Origin: Hungateiclostridiaceae bacterium UBA1305
GTDB taxonomy: Bacteria; Bacillota; Clostridia; Acetivibrionales; DTU013
Direction: 5' to 3'
Assembly (NCBI GenBank): GCA_002307275.1
Contig: DBTX01000064.1
Location: forward strand, 1 to 7,378
Length of the DNA: 7,378 nucleotides
In this document: one piece after another, positions 1 through 5,569 of the stretch
How positions within the stretch are numbered: the first letter of the stretch is position 1
Layout of the letters: every line of letters begins with the position of its first letter
The notes under the pieces: generated by a model
Seen by the model: only the letters and a program-made list of their open reading frames with translations
Database searches by the model: none
Told to the model about the DNA's origin: nothing
Made by a program: the position numbers and the translations under genes

Positions 1-6
1 TCTATA

Positions 7-22
7 CTGCGACGTGTCGCAG
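7..22. repeat. Short perfect hairpin just after the last permease gene
   Basis: The arms CTGCGAC (7-13) and GTCGCAG (16-22) are perfect inverted copies separated by two bases; in RNA the inner pairs would open to give a larger loop. The hairpin begins immediately after the TAG stop of the minus-strand permease gene. On the minus strand it is followed by TATAGA, not a U-run, so it is not a convincing intrinsic terminator. It may stabilise the 3' end of the message or separate the permease from a further gene to the left that is outside the window. Confidence 0.4.
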
Positions 23-871
23 CTAACCCTTTACAGCGCCTAATGTCAATCCCGCATAGATCTGCTTCTGGCAAAGAATGAATATGATGAATGCCGGAAT
101 TATTGTCATAATGATACCGGCACAAATATAATTGTATTGGCTTCCAAACGGTCCGGTAAATTTATAAAGCGAAATGGCAACAGTAACAAATTTATCTTTC
201 GATTGAAGGTAAAGGTTCGCCATGTAATACTCATTATAGGTTCCGACCCCTTTTAAAATCATAACGGTTACTATGGCCGGCCTGAGCAGGGGCAGCAATA
301 TCTTGAAAAATACACCGAAATAAGTGGATCCATCCATAATTGCCGACTCATCCAGAGAGGTGGATATGTTTTCAAAGAATTGGATGAATATATAGATTGC
401 TATGATGTCTGTTCCCGTCAGTAAAATGATATATCCATATAATTTATCAATAAAGTGTATCTGATACATGATCTGATAAACAGTTACCTGCATGGCAATA
501 CCGGGGATCAGTGCCGCAAACAAAAACAAATTCCGGATCACATTGTTTCCAAAAAACTTGAAGCGTGATAATACATAAGCCAGCATGGTACCCAAAATAA
601 TAGATCCTAAAAGTACACATACGAGAATAATTGAAGTATTCCTGAAAGCCAATCCCATTTTGGCCATTTTCCAGGCTTCTATAAAATTATTAAAATACAG
701 CCAGTTTTTTGGCAGTAACATTACGTTACTGTTCTGATATTCTTCATAGCTCTTGAATGCTGTTACAAAACATACGACTACCGGCACCAGTGCAAAAAAG
801 GAAATAAGAGCCAGCGACAGGTATTTCACGACGGTTCGGATTGTAAAAGACAGCCTTTGAAAAATAGTCAT
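23..871 (-). CDS. Carbohydrate ABC transporter permease, MalG type (CUT1 family)
   Basis: This is an inner-membrane subunit of a binding-protein-dependent sugar importer, 282 residues, the usual length for MalG-type permeases. Hydrophobic segments lie near residues 19-39, 78-100, 112-132, 144-166, 198-215 and 249-268, giving about six membrane spans. The cytoplasmic EAA loop that docks on the ATPase is visible at about 174-197 as DESAIMDGS...ILLPLLRP. The C-terminus GLTLGAVKG is typical of this subfamily. The ATG overlaps the stop of the upstream permease gene (TAATG, one shared base). Its Shine-Dalgarno GGGGGAG (878-884) lies inside that gene with a 6-base spacer, so translation is probably coupled. 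Sugar specificity cannot be read from the permease; a beta-mannoside is inferred from the neighbouring enzymes. Confidence 0.95.
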   Translation of the reverse strand: MTIFQRLSFTIRTVVKYLSLALISFFALVPVVVCFVTAFKSYEEYQNSNVMLLPKNWLYFNNFIEAWKMAKMGLAFRNTSIILVCVLLGSIILGTMLAYVLSRFKFFGNNVIRNLFLFAALIPGIAMQVTVYQIMYQIHFIDKLYGYIILLTGTDIIAIYIFIQFFENISTSLDESAIMDGSTYFGVFFKILLPLLRPAIVTVMILKGVGTYNEYYMANLYLQSKDKFVTVAISLYKFTGPFGSQYNYICAGIIMTIIPAFIIFILCQKQIYAGLTLGAVKG

Positions 872-1860
872 TATATACTCCCCCTTTTTCCCTTCAGCAT
901 TCTGCTTGTTTGCCTGCCAAAGCTTTCGTTACTGTCGGTAAGTCTTCCGGCTATAAATTTCTGAAGAACAGTTATGATAATAATCATGGCAAACAGGACG
1001 ATAGCCATGGCTGATGCCAGGCCGACCTTCTGATATTCATGCGCGATTTTGTGCATTAACAGGAAGTAGGTTGACGTGCCAAACGTTCCATTCGTGATGA
1101 CGAATGGCGGTTCGAAAGCACTTAGCGAGCCTGAGATCGACAGGATCAGATTCAATACGACAATCGTGCTGATACTCGGCAGAATGATATACTTGAACTG
1201 ATGCCATTTATTTGCTCCATCCAGTTCGGAGGACTCATACAATTGCGGATCGACTGATTGGATGGCGCCGATGAACAATACCATATTCTGCCCCATATAT
1301 CTCCAGACAGAAGAGCCCGCCAGTGCTATGTTATTCACATTCGTGCTCTTCAGCCAGTAAGGGAGACTGTCGAGATTGAAGCCAATGGTAGTCAGAATAG
1401 TGTCAAATACGTATCCATGGGTGAAGAAGAATTTGAATATATAGCCGACTGCTATACCGCCGACAAGATAAGGGAAAAATATTGCTCCTTTGAAGAAACT
1501 ACCGCCTCTTGTCCTAAAGCTGAGCAGTGTGGCGAAGTATAATGCCAGTCCAAGCTGGACAAAAGAAGCTCCCATATAGTAAAGGCTTAGTCTTAACGCA
1601 CCAAAGATATCCTCCCTGGTGAAAACCTCCTGATAATTTTCCAACCCAACAAATTCTCTTTTACCGATATATTTCATATCGAAAAAGCTGAACTCAATCA
1701 TTCTGGCAAATGGCAAGTATGTAAATACAAGTAATAATATCAACGGCGCGAGTGAAAAGGTTGTTACTACTAAAAATCTCTGACCTTTATCACTCCTGAA
1801 AAAGCTTAACAAAGAAAACGGGTTATTCTCACGAATGATGGCCATAGGTATTTTGCTCAT
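871..1860 (-). CDS. Carbohydrate ABC transporter permease, MalF/UgpA type (CUT1 family)
   Basis: This is the partner membrane subunit of the importer, 329 residues. Six hydrophobic segments are visible near residues 31-51, 89-113, 121-145, 178-200, 230-250 and 283-303. The EAA loop is at about 207-230, reading LYESSELDGANKWHQFKYIILP, with the conserved E..(L)DGA...ILP pattern. The N-terminal tail of about 30 residues is polar and basic, as is common in this half of the heterodimer. The start is supported by a strong Shine-Dalgarno, AGGGGGGAG (minus strand, 1866-1874), five bases from the ATG. The gene is 171 bp downstream of the binding-protein gene and overlaps the next permease by one base, so the three form one transcription unit. 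No ATPase gene follows in the window. Confidence 0.95.
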   Translation of the reverse strand: MSKIPMAIIRENNPFSLLSFFRSDKGQRFLVVTTFSLAPLILLLVFTYLPFARMIEFSFFDMKYIGKREFVGLENYQEVFTREDIFGALRLSLYYMGASFVQLGLALYFATLLSFRTRGGSFFKGAIFFPYLVGGIAVGYIFKFFFTHGYVFDTILTTIGFNLDSLPYWLKSTNVNNIALAGSSVWRYMGQNMVLFIGAIQSVDPQLYESSELDGANKWHQFKYIILPSISTIVVLNLILSISGSLSAFEPPFVITNGTFGTSTYFLLMHKIAHEYQKVGLASAMAIVLFAMIIIITVLQKFIAGRLTDSNESFGRQTSRMLKGKRGSI

Positions 1861-1945
1861 CAGATCTCCCCCCTGTCATAGAAAATACTGCGGGTATTGA
1901 GCCCCTCCTGATTTGGGGATATTTGCAGGAAAATTCTTTGAATAA

Positions 1946-1974
1946 GAGCCAGGGAATTCGCCCTCCCCTGGCTC
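1946..1974 (-). terminator. Stem-loop between binding-protein and permease genes (partial terminator or mRNA stabiliser)
   Basis: GAGCCAGGG (1946-1954) and CCCTGGCTC (1966-1974) form a perfect 9-bp GC-rich stem. After one mismatch the pairing continues for four more pairs (AATA/TATT). Read on the minus strand the stem is followed by TTATTC, a weak U-tract. The stem lies about 60 bases after the binding-protein stop and about 85 bases before the permease start. In many sugar ABC operons such a structure reduces read-through or protects the upstream message, giving more binding protein than permease. That role is inferred here; the hairpin itself is seen directly. Confidence 0.55.
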
Positions 1975-2031
1975 CTATTATTAATCTTCATGTATATATT
2001 TTATGGTATGTCGTTCCAGATGTAAAGTGAA

Positions 2032-3462
2032 TTACTTATTAACCGCAACTTTCAATTCTTCCTGAGCTTTTGCCCACTTTGTATTCCAGTCGGCGGCAAT
2101 ATCACTCATCTTCTTGGCTTTTGAAAGAGCTGCTTCAACGATCCCCTGAACATGTGTATTCTCTTTATTGATACCGACTTCAGACTTGGTATTCATATCA
2201 TTGAAAAGTGTTTCTTCGCCAGTCGGTGCCGGATTGTTAACAACGAATTCTATCCCTGTGAAGTCTTTATAGACATCAGGATAAGCATCCGTCTTAACGA
2301 TCGGAATGCCGCCTTCAGTGTATGCAAACTTGGACTGCTCTGTTAACCACTTGATATACAGCATGGAAGCGATCTGATTATCCTGGGATGACTTTGCATT
2401 TATACCATATGTATAGTCAGGACCTGCCGACGCATACTGCTTGCCGCCAATGGTGATTGGGAAAGGCATGTAGCCGATATCCTGCGGATTCGGGCCTGCA
2501 GCCTGCATTTGAGTAACTGCCCAGGAACCGAGTACCAGTGTTCCGATTTCGCCCTTGTTGATCATAGGCTTGCAGGTTTCCCAGTCGGTAGTGGTCGGGT
2601 CCTTCTCAGTGAGTCCTCTGGCAACTGCTTCATAGAGAACGTTATATACTGCATAAGGTCCTGTTCCATCCCCTTTGTCCGTGAAAGGATCTTTCATATG
2701 TGAAATATTGTTCATGTAGTCGGCATCGCCGGTAGCCGAACCGCCAATATACGCATCCCAGGCGCCCATTGTCCAGCCTGCTGCGAAGTTGGTATACAGG
2801 GGTATTGCCTTTGTCTTGTCCTTGATCGCCTGAAGAGCTGCAAGGAATTCGTCCGGAGTCTTTGGAACTGCCGTAATGCCGGCATCTGTAAATACCTTCT
2901 TGTTATAAACGATACCCTGGGCATTTGCAGTAGAAGGCATACCATAAACTGTGCCGCTGAACGAGAAGTCATTCAGGAAAGCATAAGTCTGATCCAAATT
3001 TGCTTTATCACCGTAAGGAACAAATAAATTTGGAAGTTCTGCCTTATCAACTGTTGTAGGGATCATACAAATATCGCCCCATTGATCCGTCGTCAGTCTG
3101 ACGGTTACGTCCTGAGCGTAATCTGTAATACCTTCATACGTAATGTCTATGTTTGGATATAATTTTTTGAATTCTGTAATGTATCCGGCTAATTTTGTAT
3201 CAACCAGGTCTGTTCTGTGAGTAAGGAATTTGAGGGAAGCTTTTATGTCTTTGTAATCCTCGCCAAGCTTAATTGTGTCAATTGTAGGTACTCCTTCAGG
3301 TGCAGGTTCTGCTGCTGTTGACGCTGCAACTGCAGGGGTACTCTCTGCCACAGCTGTCTCTGTAGATACCGGTGCAGCATTATTTTCAGTTGTACCACAG
3401 GCCGCAAATGATAAAACCATTAAGAGAGCCAACACCATACTCAACACGCTTTTCAGTTTCAT
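2032..3462 (-). CDS. Extracellular sugar-binding lipoprotein of an ABC importer
   Basis: This is the solute-binding protein that captures the sugar outside the cell and delivers it to the two permeases. It has 476 residues from the chosen start. The N-terminus MKLKSVLSMVLALLMVLSFAAC is a lipoprotein signal peptide with the lipidated Cys at 22; Phe replaces the usual Leu at -3. An Ala/Thr/Ser/Pro/Glu-rich tether follows to about residue 60. The body has the features of the CUT1 binding-protein family: YPNIDITYEG, WGDICMIP, then a VYGMPSTANAQGIVYNKKVF strand-loop and a later GEIGTLVLGSWAV segment. An in-frame ATG exists five codons upstream (3475-3477), but the Shine-Dalgarno AGGAGG (3469-3474) overlaps it and sits six bases before the ATG at 3462, so the inner start is preferred. 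It is the first gene of the importer operon. Its ligand is inferred only from context. Confidence 0.93.
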   Translation of the reverse strand: MKLKSVLSMVLALLMVLSFAACGTTENNAAPVSTETAVAESTPAVAASTAAEPAPEGVPTIDTIKLGEDYKDIKASLKFLTHRTDLVDTKLAGYITEFKKLYPNIDITYEGITDYAQDVTVRLTTDQWGDICMIPTTVDKAELPNLFVPYGDKANLDQTYAFLNDFSFSGTVYGMPSTANAQGIVYNKKVFTDAGITAVPKTPDEFLAALQAIKDKTKAIPLYTNFAAGWTMGAWDAYIGGSATGDADYMNNISHMKDPFTDKGDGTGPYAVYNVLYEAVARGLTEKDPTTTDWETCKPMINKGEIGTLVLGSWAVTQMQAAGPNPQDIGYMPFPITIGGKQYASAGPDYTYGINAKSSQDNQIASMLYIKWLTEQSKFAYTEGGIPIVKTDAYPDVYKDFTGIEFVVNNPAPTGEETLFNDMNTKSEVGINKENTHVQGIVEAALSKAKKMSDIAADWNTKWAKAQEELKVAVNK

Positions 3463-3468
3463 CTTGAT

Positions 3469-3474
3469 CCTCCT
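3469..3474 (-). promoter_or_regulatory. Shine-Dalgarno that fixes the binding-protein start
   Basis: AGGAGG on the minus strand, six bases before the ATG at 3460-3462. It directly follows and partly overlaps the upstream in-frame ATG (3475-3477), which itself is preceded only by AT-rich sequence with no ribosome-binding site. This rules in the shorter 476-residue product. Confidence 0.85.
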
Positions 3475-3496
3475 CATATTATTTAATTAATTTTTT

Positions 3497-3512
3497 AAGT
3501 TACCGTTAACTT
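3497..3512. promoter_or_regulatory. LacI-type operator for the importer operon
   Basis: AAGTTACCGTTAACTT is a 16-bp imperfect palindrome with a central CG (14 of 16 positions symmetric), the usual shape of LacI-family operators. It lies 8 bp downstream of the predicted -10 box of the importer promoter, at about +2 to +17. It shares GTTAMCGTTWA with the sites at 5211-5226 and 5486-5501. Binding by the LacI-family protein encoded at 4082-5086 is inferred. Confidence 0.8.
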
Positions 3513-3520
3513 ATGCATAA

Positions 3521-3550
3521 ATTATACATTATAGCTAATATTTTTGTCAA
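3521..3550 (-). promoter_or_regulatory. Sigma-A type promoter of the importer operon
   Basis: On the minus strand TTGACA (3545-3550) and TATAAT (3521-3526) are both perfect consensus boxes, separated by 18 bp. The predicted start of transcription is near 3514, about 50 bases before the binding-protein ATG. The operator at 3497-3512 overlaps the earliest transcribed bases. Such a near-consensus promoter implies strong expression once the repressor is released. Confidence 0.8.
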
Positions 3551-3707
3551 GATGTTTTTGAATTTATTTATTTTGTATATATTTTAAAAGCTATGAGTAT
3601 CAGTTCCCGCCATATTAATCCCCGGTTACAGATTATATACCCTTTATAAAACCGGAAAATAGTCCAAACAGAAAGCTTATTTTACTCTTAAACTTTACTG
3701 AGATTAT

Positions 3708-3726
3708 TTACTTAATTTTTAAGTAA
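3708..3726. repeat. Perfect AT-rich inverted repeat
   Basis: TTACTTAA (3708-3715) and TTAAGTAA (3719-3726) are perfect 8-bp inverted copies around TTT. It lies about 190 bp upstream of the importer transcription start, in DNA without a gene. It lacks the CG centre of the three LacI-type operators, so it is probably not one of them. It could be a protein-binding site or a chance AT-rich palindrome. Confidence 0.35.
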
Positions 3727-3776
3727 TTTAAGGTATCAAAAGACAGATTCGTGATTCTTTTAGGGTCAGGAGAAAA

Positions 3777-3949
3777 AGGTATTCAACAGATGAAGCAACC
3801 AGTGTATTGTAACATCTAAATGTTTGTCATCCTGAGCGCAGCGAAGAATCCTGGCCGGCTAAGATCCTTCGTGAACGCTCAGGATGACATTGTGAGCTAT
3901 TTTATAAAAGTTTTAGAGTTTACAATGTACTGGATAATCCAGGTATTCA
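3777..3949. repeat. Folded inverted-repeat element flanked by a 9-bp direct repeat (MITE-like or REP-like)
   Basis: An outer inverted repeat of 22 bp (3799-3820 against 3912-3933) matches at 18 of 22 positions. Inside it an inner inverted repeat has a perfect 14-bp arm, TGTCATCCTGAGCG (3825-3838) against CGCTCAGGATGACA (3876-3889), and weaker pairing continues towards the centre (CGAAGAATCCT against AAGATCCTTCG). AGGTATTCA occurs on both sides, at 3777-3785 and 3941-3949, as a target-site duplication would. The inner arm resembles, from memory, a palindromic sequence found dispersed between genes in many bacterial genomes. No transposase is encoded, so any movement would need one elsewhere. 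Confidence 0.55.
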
Positions 3950-4017
3950 CTTGGCTGATATGCATACAAGATATGGTTCTCATTTGAAAATTTTGTGCAG
4001 GCGGTATATCCTCCGTA

Positions 4018-4040
4018 GGGGTGAGGCTCTGCTCCACCCG
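4018..4040. repeat. GC-rich imperfect hairpin downstream of the regulator gene
   Basis: GGGTG-AG (4019-4025) can pair with CT-CACCC (4032-4039) with one bulged C. This is a GC-rich stem in otherwise AT-rich DNA, about 45 bases past the stop of the minus-strand regulator gene. There is no U-tract on either strand, so it does not look like an intrinsic terminator. It may be a worn copy of another intergenic palindromic repeat. The remaining bases from 3950 to 4081 show no gene, promoter or repeat that I can support. Confidence 0.3.
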
Positions 4041-4081
4041 GTGAATGATGGGACGAAGAATGGATCAGACGGTGCAGAACC

Positions 4082-5086
4082 TTATGATATATCCCTTACT
4101 GAATCACGTATTACAAGCTTCCCGCTTATTACCTTCCGGCCCAGAATATAATTTTTATCCCTTACTTTCCTGATAATTGCTTCAACCGCATTCTCAGTCA
4201 TATTGTCGATATTGCTTTCGAACGTAGTCAATTTCGGATTTGTAAGTGTGGAATAGATATAATTATCGAAGCCTACTACTGATATATCGTTTGGTACCAT
4301 GTACCCTTCCTTGTTGAGCCTCTTGATAAATTGGTAGGCTACCTCGTCGCAGTTGCATACAAACGCAGTAGGCATCTTGTCAGGCAAGGCAAATTCAATG
4401 AAGTTGCCTTTTTTGTCGCGGTCCTCAATAATCCACTCCTTATGCTGTGGCAGCTGGTTTTGTACCAATGCTTTATAAAAACCGATATAGCGATCCAGAA
4501 TACTGCTGGTAAGCAAAACGGACCCGACGAACCCAATCTTCCTATGGCCTTTTTCTATTAAATAATTTGTTAATACGTATGTTCCATAAATACTATCCCC
4601 AATAATTGAATCTGCTGTATAATCCTCGTTATAGAAATCCAGGAACAAAAATGGCAAATTATATTTTTCAATCATTTCTACATACTTGCGGCTCATTTGA
4701 CCAAGTACGATTGTACCATCCACTTTATTATTTTGAATAATGTTGGGCACAATACAGTTTTCCTCGTTTTCATCGGTTACAATTTCGAGCAGGCCAAAGT
4801 AGTTTACATCTGATAGTTTTTTTATGACGCTTTGATACATTTTAGAGTAAAATGCGCCTTCATGAATGAAGCGTTCCGATACAATAATGCCTATATTGCA
4901 GCTGATCCCGTCTTTAATGGCCTTTGCCGCCGCATTGTAACGGTACCCCAGTTCGTCCGCCGCCTTTTTTATTTTGTCCTTGAGTTCTTTACTGACGCCC
5001 TCTCTATCCGAAAGAGCTTTTGATACTGTGACCGTACTGACGTCAAGGCGCAGTGCGATATCTTTCATAGTTAAGTTCTTCACCAT
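4082..5086 (-). CDS. LacI-family transcriptional repressor
   Basis: A 334-residue cytoplasmic DNA-binding regulator of standard LacI/GalR length. The N-terminal helix-turn-helix is at residues 6-27 (TMKDIALRLDVSTVTVSKALSD). A hinge follows (GYRYNAAAKAIKDG, 47-60), then a periplasmic-binding-protein-like sensor domain starting CNIGIIVS. The late motif PNDISVVGFDN (265-275) and TNPKLTTFE are typical of the family. The hinge has Tyr in place of the usual Pro and Ile where Leu is usual. GGAGG (5090-5094) is only three bases from the ATG at 5086 but six from an adjacent in-frame GTG at 5081-5083, so the true product may be one residue shorter. It probably senses an imported or processed mannoside and represses both neighbouring operons and itself. 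No clear terminator follows. Confidence 0.93.
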   Translation of the reverse strand: MVKNLTMKDIALRLDVSTVTVSKALSDREGVSKELKDKIKKAADELGYRYNAAAKAIKDGISCNIGIIVSERFIHEGAFYSKMYQSVIKKLSDVNYFGLLEIVTDENEENCIVPNIIQNNKVDGTIVLGQMSRKYVEMIEKYNLPFLFLDFYNEDYTADSIIGDSIYGTYVLTNYLIEKGHRKIGFVGSVLLTSSILDRYIGFYKALVQNQLPQHKEWIIEDRDKKGNFIEFALPDKMPTAFVCNCDEVAYQFIKRLNKEGYMVPNDISVVGFDNYIYSTLTNPKLTTFESNIDNMTENAVEAIIRKVRDKNYILGRKVISGKLVIRDSVRDIS

Positions 5087-5095
5087 ATCCCTCCA

Positions 5096-5131
5096 TTACA
5101 AGTATGAGCCCGCAAAAAACACATATACCAT
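5096..5131 (-). CDS. Possible 11-residue upstream peptide in the regulator leader
   Basis: In the roughly 140-base untranslated leader of the regulator gene there is a short frame encoding MVYVFFAGSYL and a TAA stop. It is preceded by GGGAGG (5134-5139). The spacer is only two bases, which is short, but the regulator's own ATG also has a short spacer (three). The stop codon lies next to the regulator's Shine-Dalgarno (TAATGGAGGG), a placement that would allow translational coupling. It may also be chance. Confidence 0.2.
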   Translation of the reverse strand: MVYVFFAGSYL

Positions 5132-5210
5132 AACCTCCCAAGCGTCCTTACCTGCTGTTACAATAACTGTCCGGACTCTTCAGAATACAGTTTGAATGCC
5201 TCTTTGACTA

Positions 5211-5226
5211 GCTTTAACGGTAACCT
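5211..5226. promoter_or_regulatory. LacI-type operator at the regulator's own promoter
   Basis: On the minus strand AGGTTACCGTTAAAGC shares the 11-base block GTTACCGTTAA exactly with the importer operator at 3497-3512 (12 of 16 positions identical overall). Its right half is more degenerate than the other two sites, suggesting weaker binding. It begins 7 bp downstream of the predicted -10 box, at about +1 to +16, so bound repressor should limit its own synthesis. Confidence 0.65.
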
Positions 5227-5233
5227 TACATTA

Positions 5234-5262
5234 ATGATACTGTCATTTGATATTTATGTCAA
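5234..5262 (-). promoter_or_regulatory. Sigma-A type promoter of the regulator gene
   Basis: On the minus strand TTGACA (5257-5262) is followed after exactly 17 bp by TATCAT (5234-5239), one mismatch from consensus. Transcription should start near 5227, leaving a leader of about 140 bases before the regulator start. Confidence 0.7.
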
Positions 5263-5298
5263 TAGAGTCGAAACAGGTATTATTCAAGTCTTTGTCGC

Positions 5299-5374
5299 AT
5301 ATGAACAATAGGAAAACTGATTATGAATCATTCAAAACTGACTATATGAAATATGTTTTCCTTCTTGTTCATAT
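5299..5374. promoter_or_regulatory. Phased motif array and interrupted palindrome between the divergent promoters
   Basis: TATGAA starts at 5300, 5322 and 5345, and its inverted form TTCATA at 5368, giving spacings of 22, 23 and 23 bp, about two helical turns. The outer copies are part of a long inverted repeat: ATATGAACAA-GGAAAAC (5299-5317) against GTTTTCC-TTGTTCATAT (5355-5374). AAAACTGA is also repeated directly at 5313 and 5334, 21 bp apart. A perfect 11-bp palindrome, TGAATCATTCA, sits at 5324-5334. These do not resemble the CG-centred operators nearby. The arrangement suggests binding sites for a second regulator or a folded DNA site about 110-180 bp upstream of the phosphorylase start of transcription. 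Confidence 0.45.
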
Positions 5375-5445
5375 TTTTAAAAGTCAACATGTGCAGACTT
5401 AAAGAAACCGCAAAATTGAAATTTTTTATTAAAGTTTTTTATTAC

Positions 5446-5474
5446 TTTACAAATTAATATCCTTTTGGTATTAT
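5446..5474 (+). promoter_or_regulatory. Sigma-A type promoter of the phosphorylase-epimerase operon
   Basis: TTTACA (5446-5451) and TATTAT (5469-5474) are separated by exactly 17 bp. TG at 5466-5467, one base before the -10 box, makes an extended -10 element that can offset the imperfect boxes. Transcription should start near 5481, giving a leader of about 90 bases before the phosphorylase ATG. Confidence 0.75.
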
Positions 5475-5485
5475 TGAATAATATG

Positions 5486-5501
5486 AAGTTAACGTTTACT
5501 T
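5486..5501. promoter_or_regulatory. LacI-type operator of the phosphorylase-epimerase operon
   Basis: AAGTTAACGTTTACTT is a 16-bp palindrome centred on CG with 14 of 16 positions symmetric. It starts 11 bp after the -10 box, at about +5 to +20, so a bound repressor would block initiation or early elongation. It matches the importer operator at 14 of 16 positions. Confidence 0.8.
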
Positions 5502-5569
5502 AAAATTATTATTTCTCGTACTTAAGAGACAACCTATTCATCATTTTTACATCATTAGGGGGGATCAAA

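Noticed and set aside
261..276. ATAACGGTTACTA inside the second permease gene looks like an operator.
   Set aside because: Only about 9 of 14 positions fit the consensus and it lies deep in coding sequence with no nearby promoter.
1888..1928. Nested CTGC/GCAG and CCCC/GGGG pairing between the stem-loop and the first permease gene.
   Set aside because: Four-base arms with long loops are too weak to call a structure.
3622..3655. CCGGTT...AACCGG inverted repeat upstream of the importer promoter.
   Set aside because: Six-base arms around a 22-base AT-rich loop, with no U-tract and no gene ending there; easily chance.
3688..3701. TTAAAC-TTTACT resembles a LacI-type operator of this locus.
   Set aside because: It lacks the central G of the CG dyad and is one base short, and no promoter is placed next to it.
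3791..3820. Tiny plus-strand frame (MKQPVYCNI) in the gene-free region.
   Set aside because: Nine codons, no properly spaced ribosome-binding site, and it lies in the arm of an inverted repeat.
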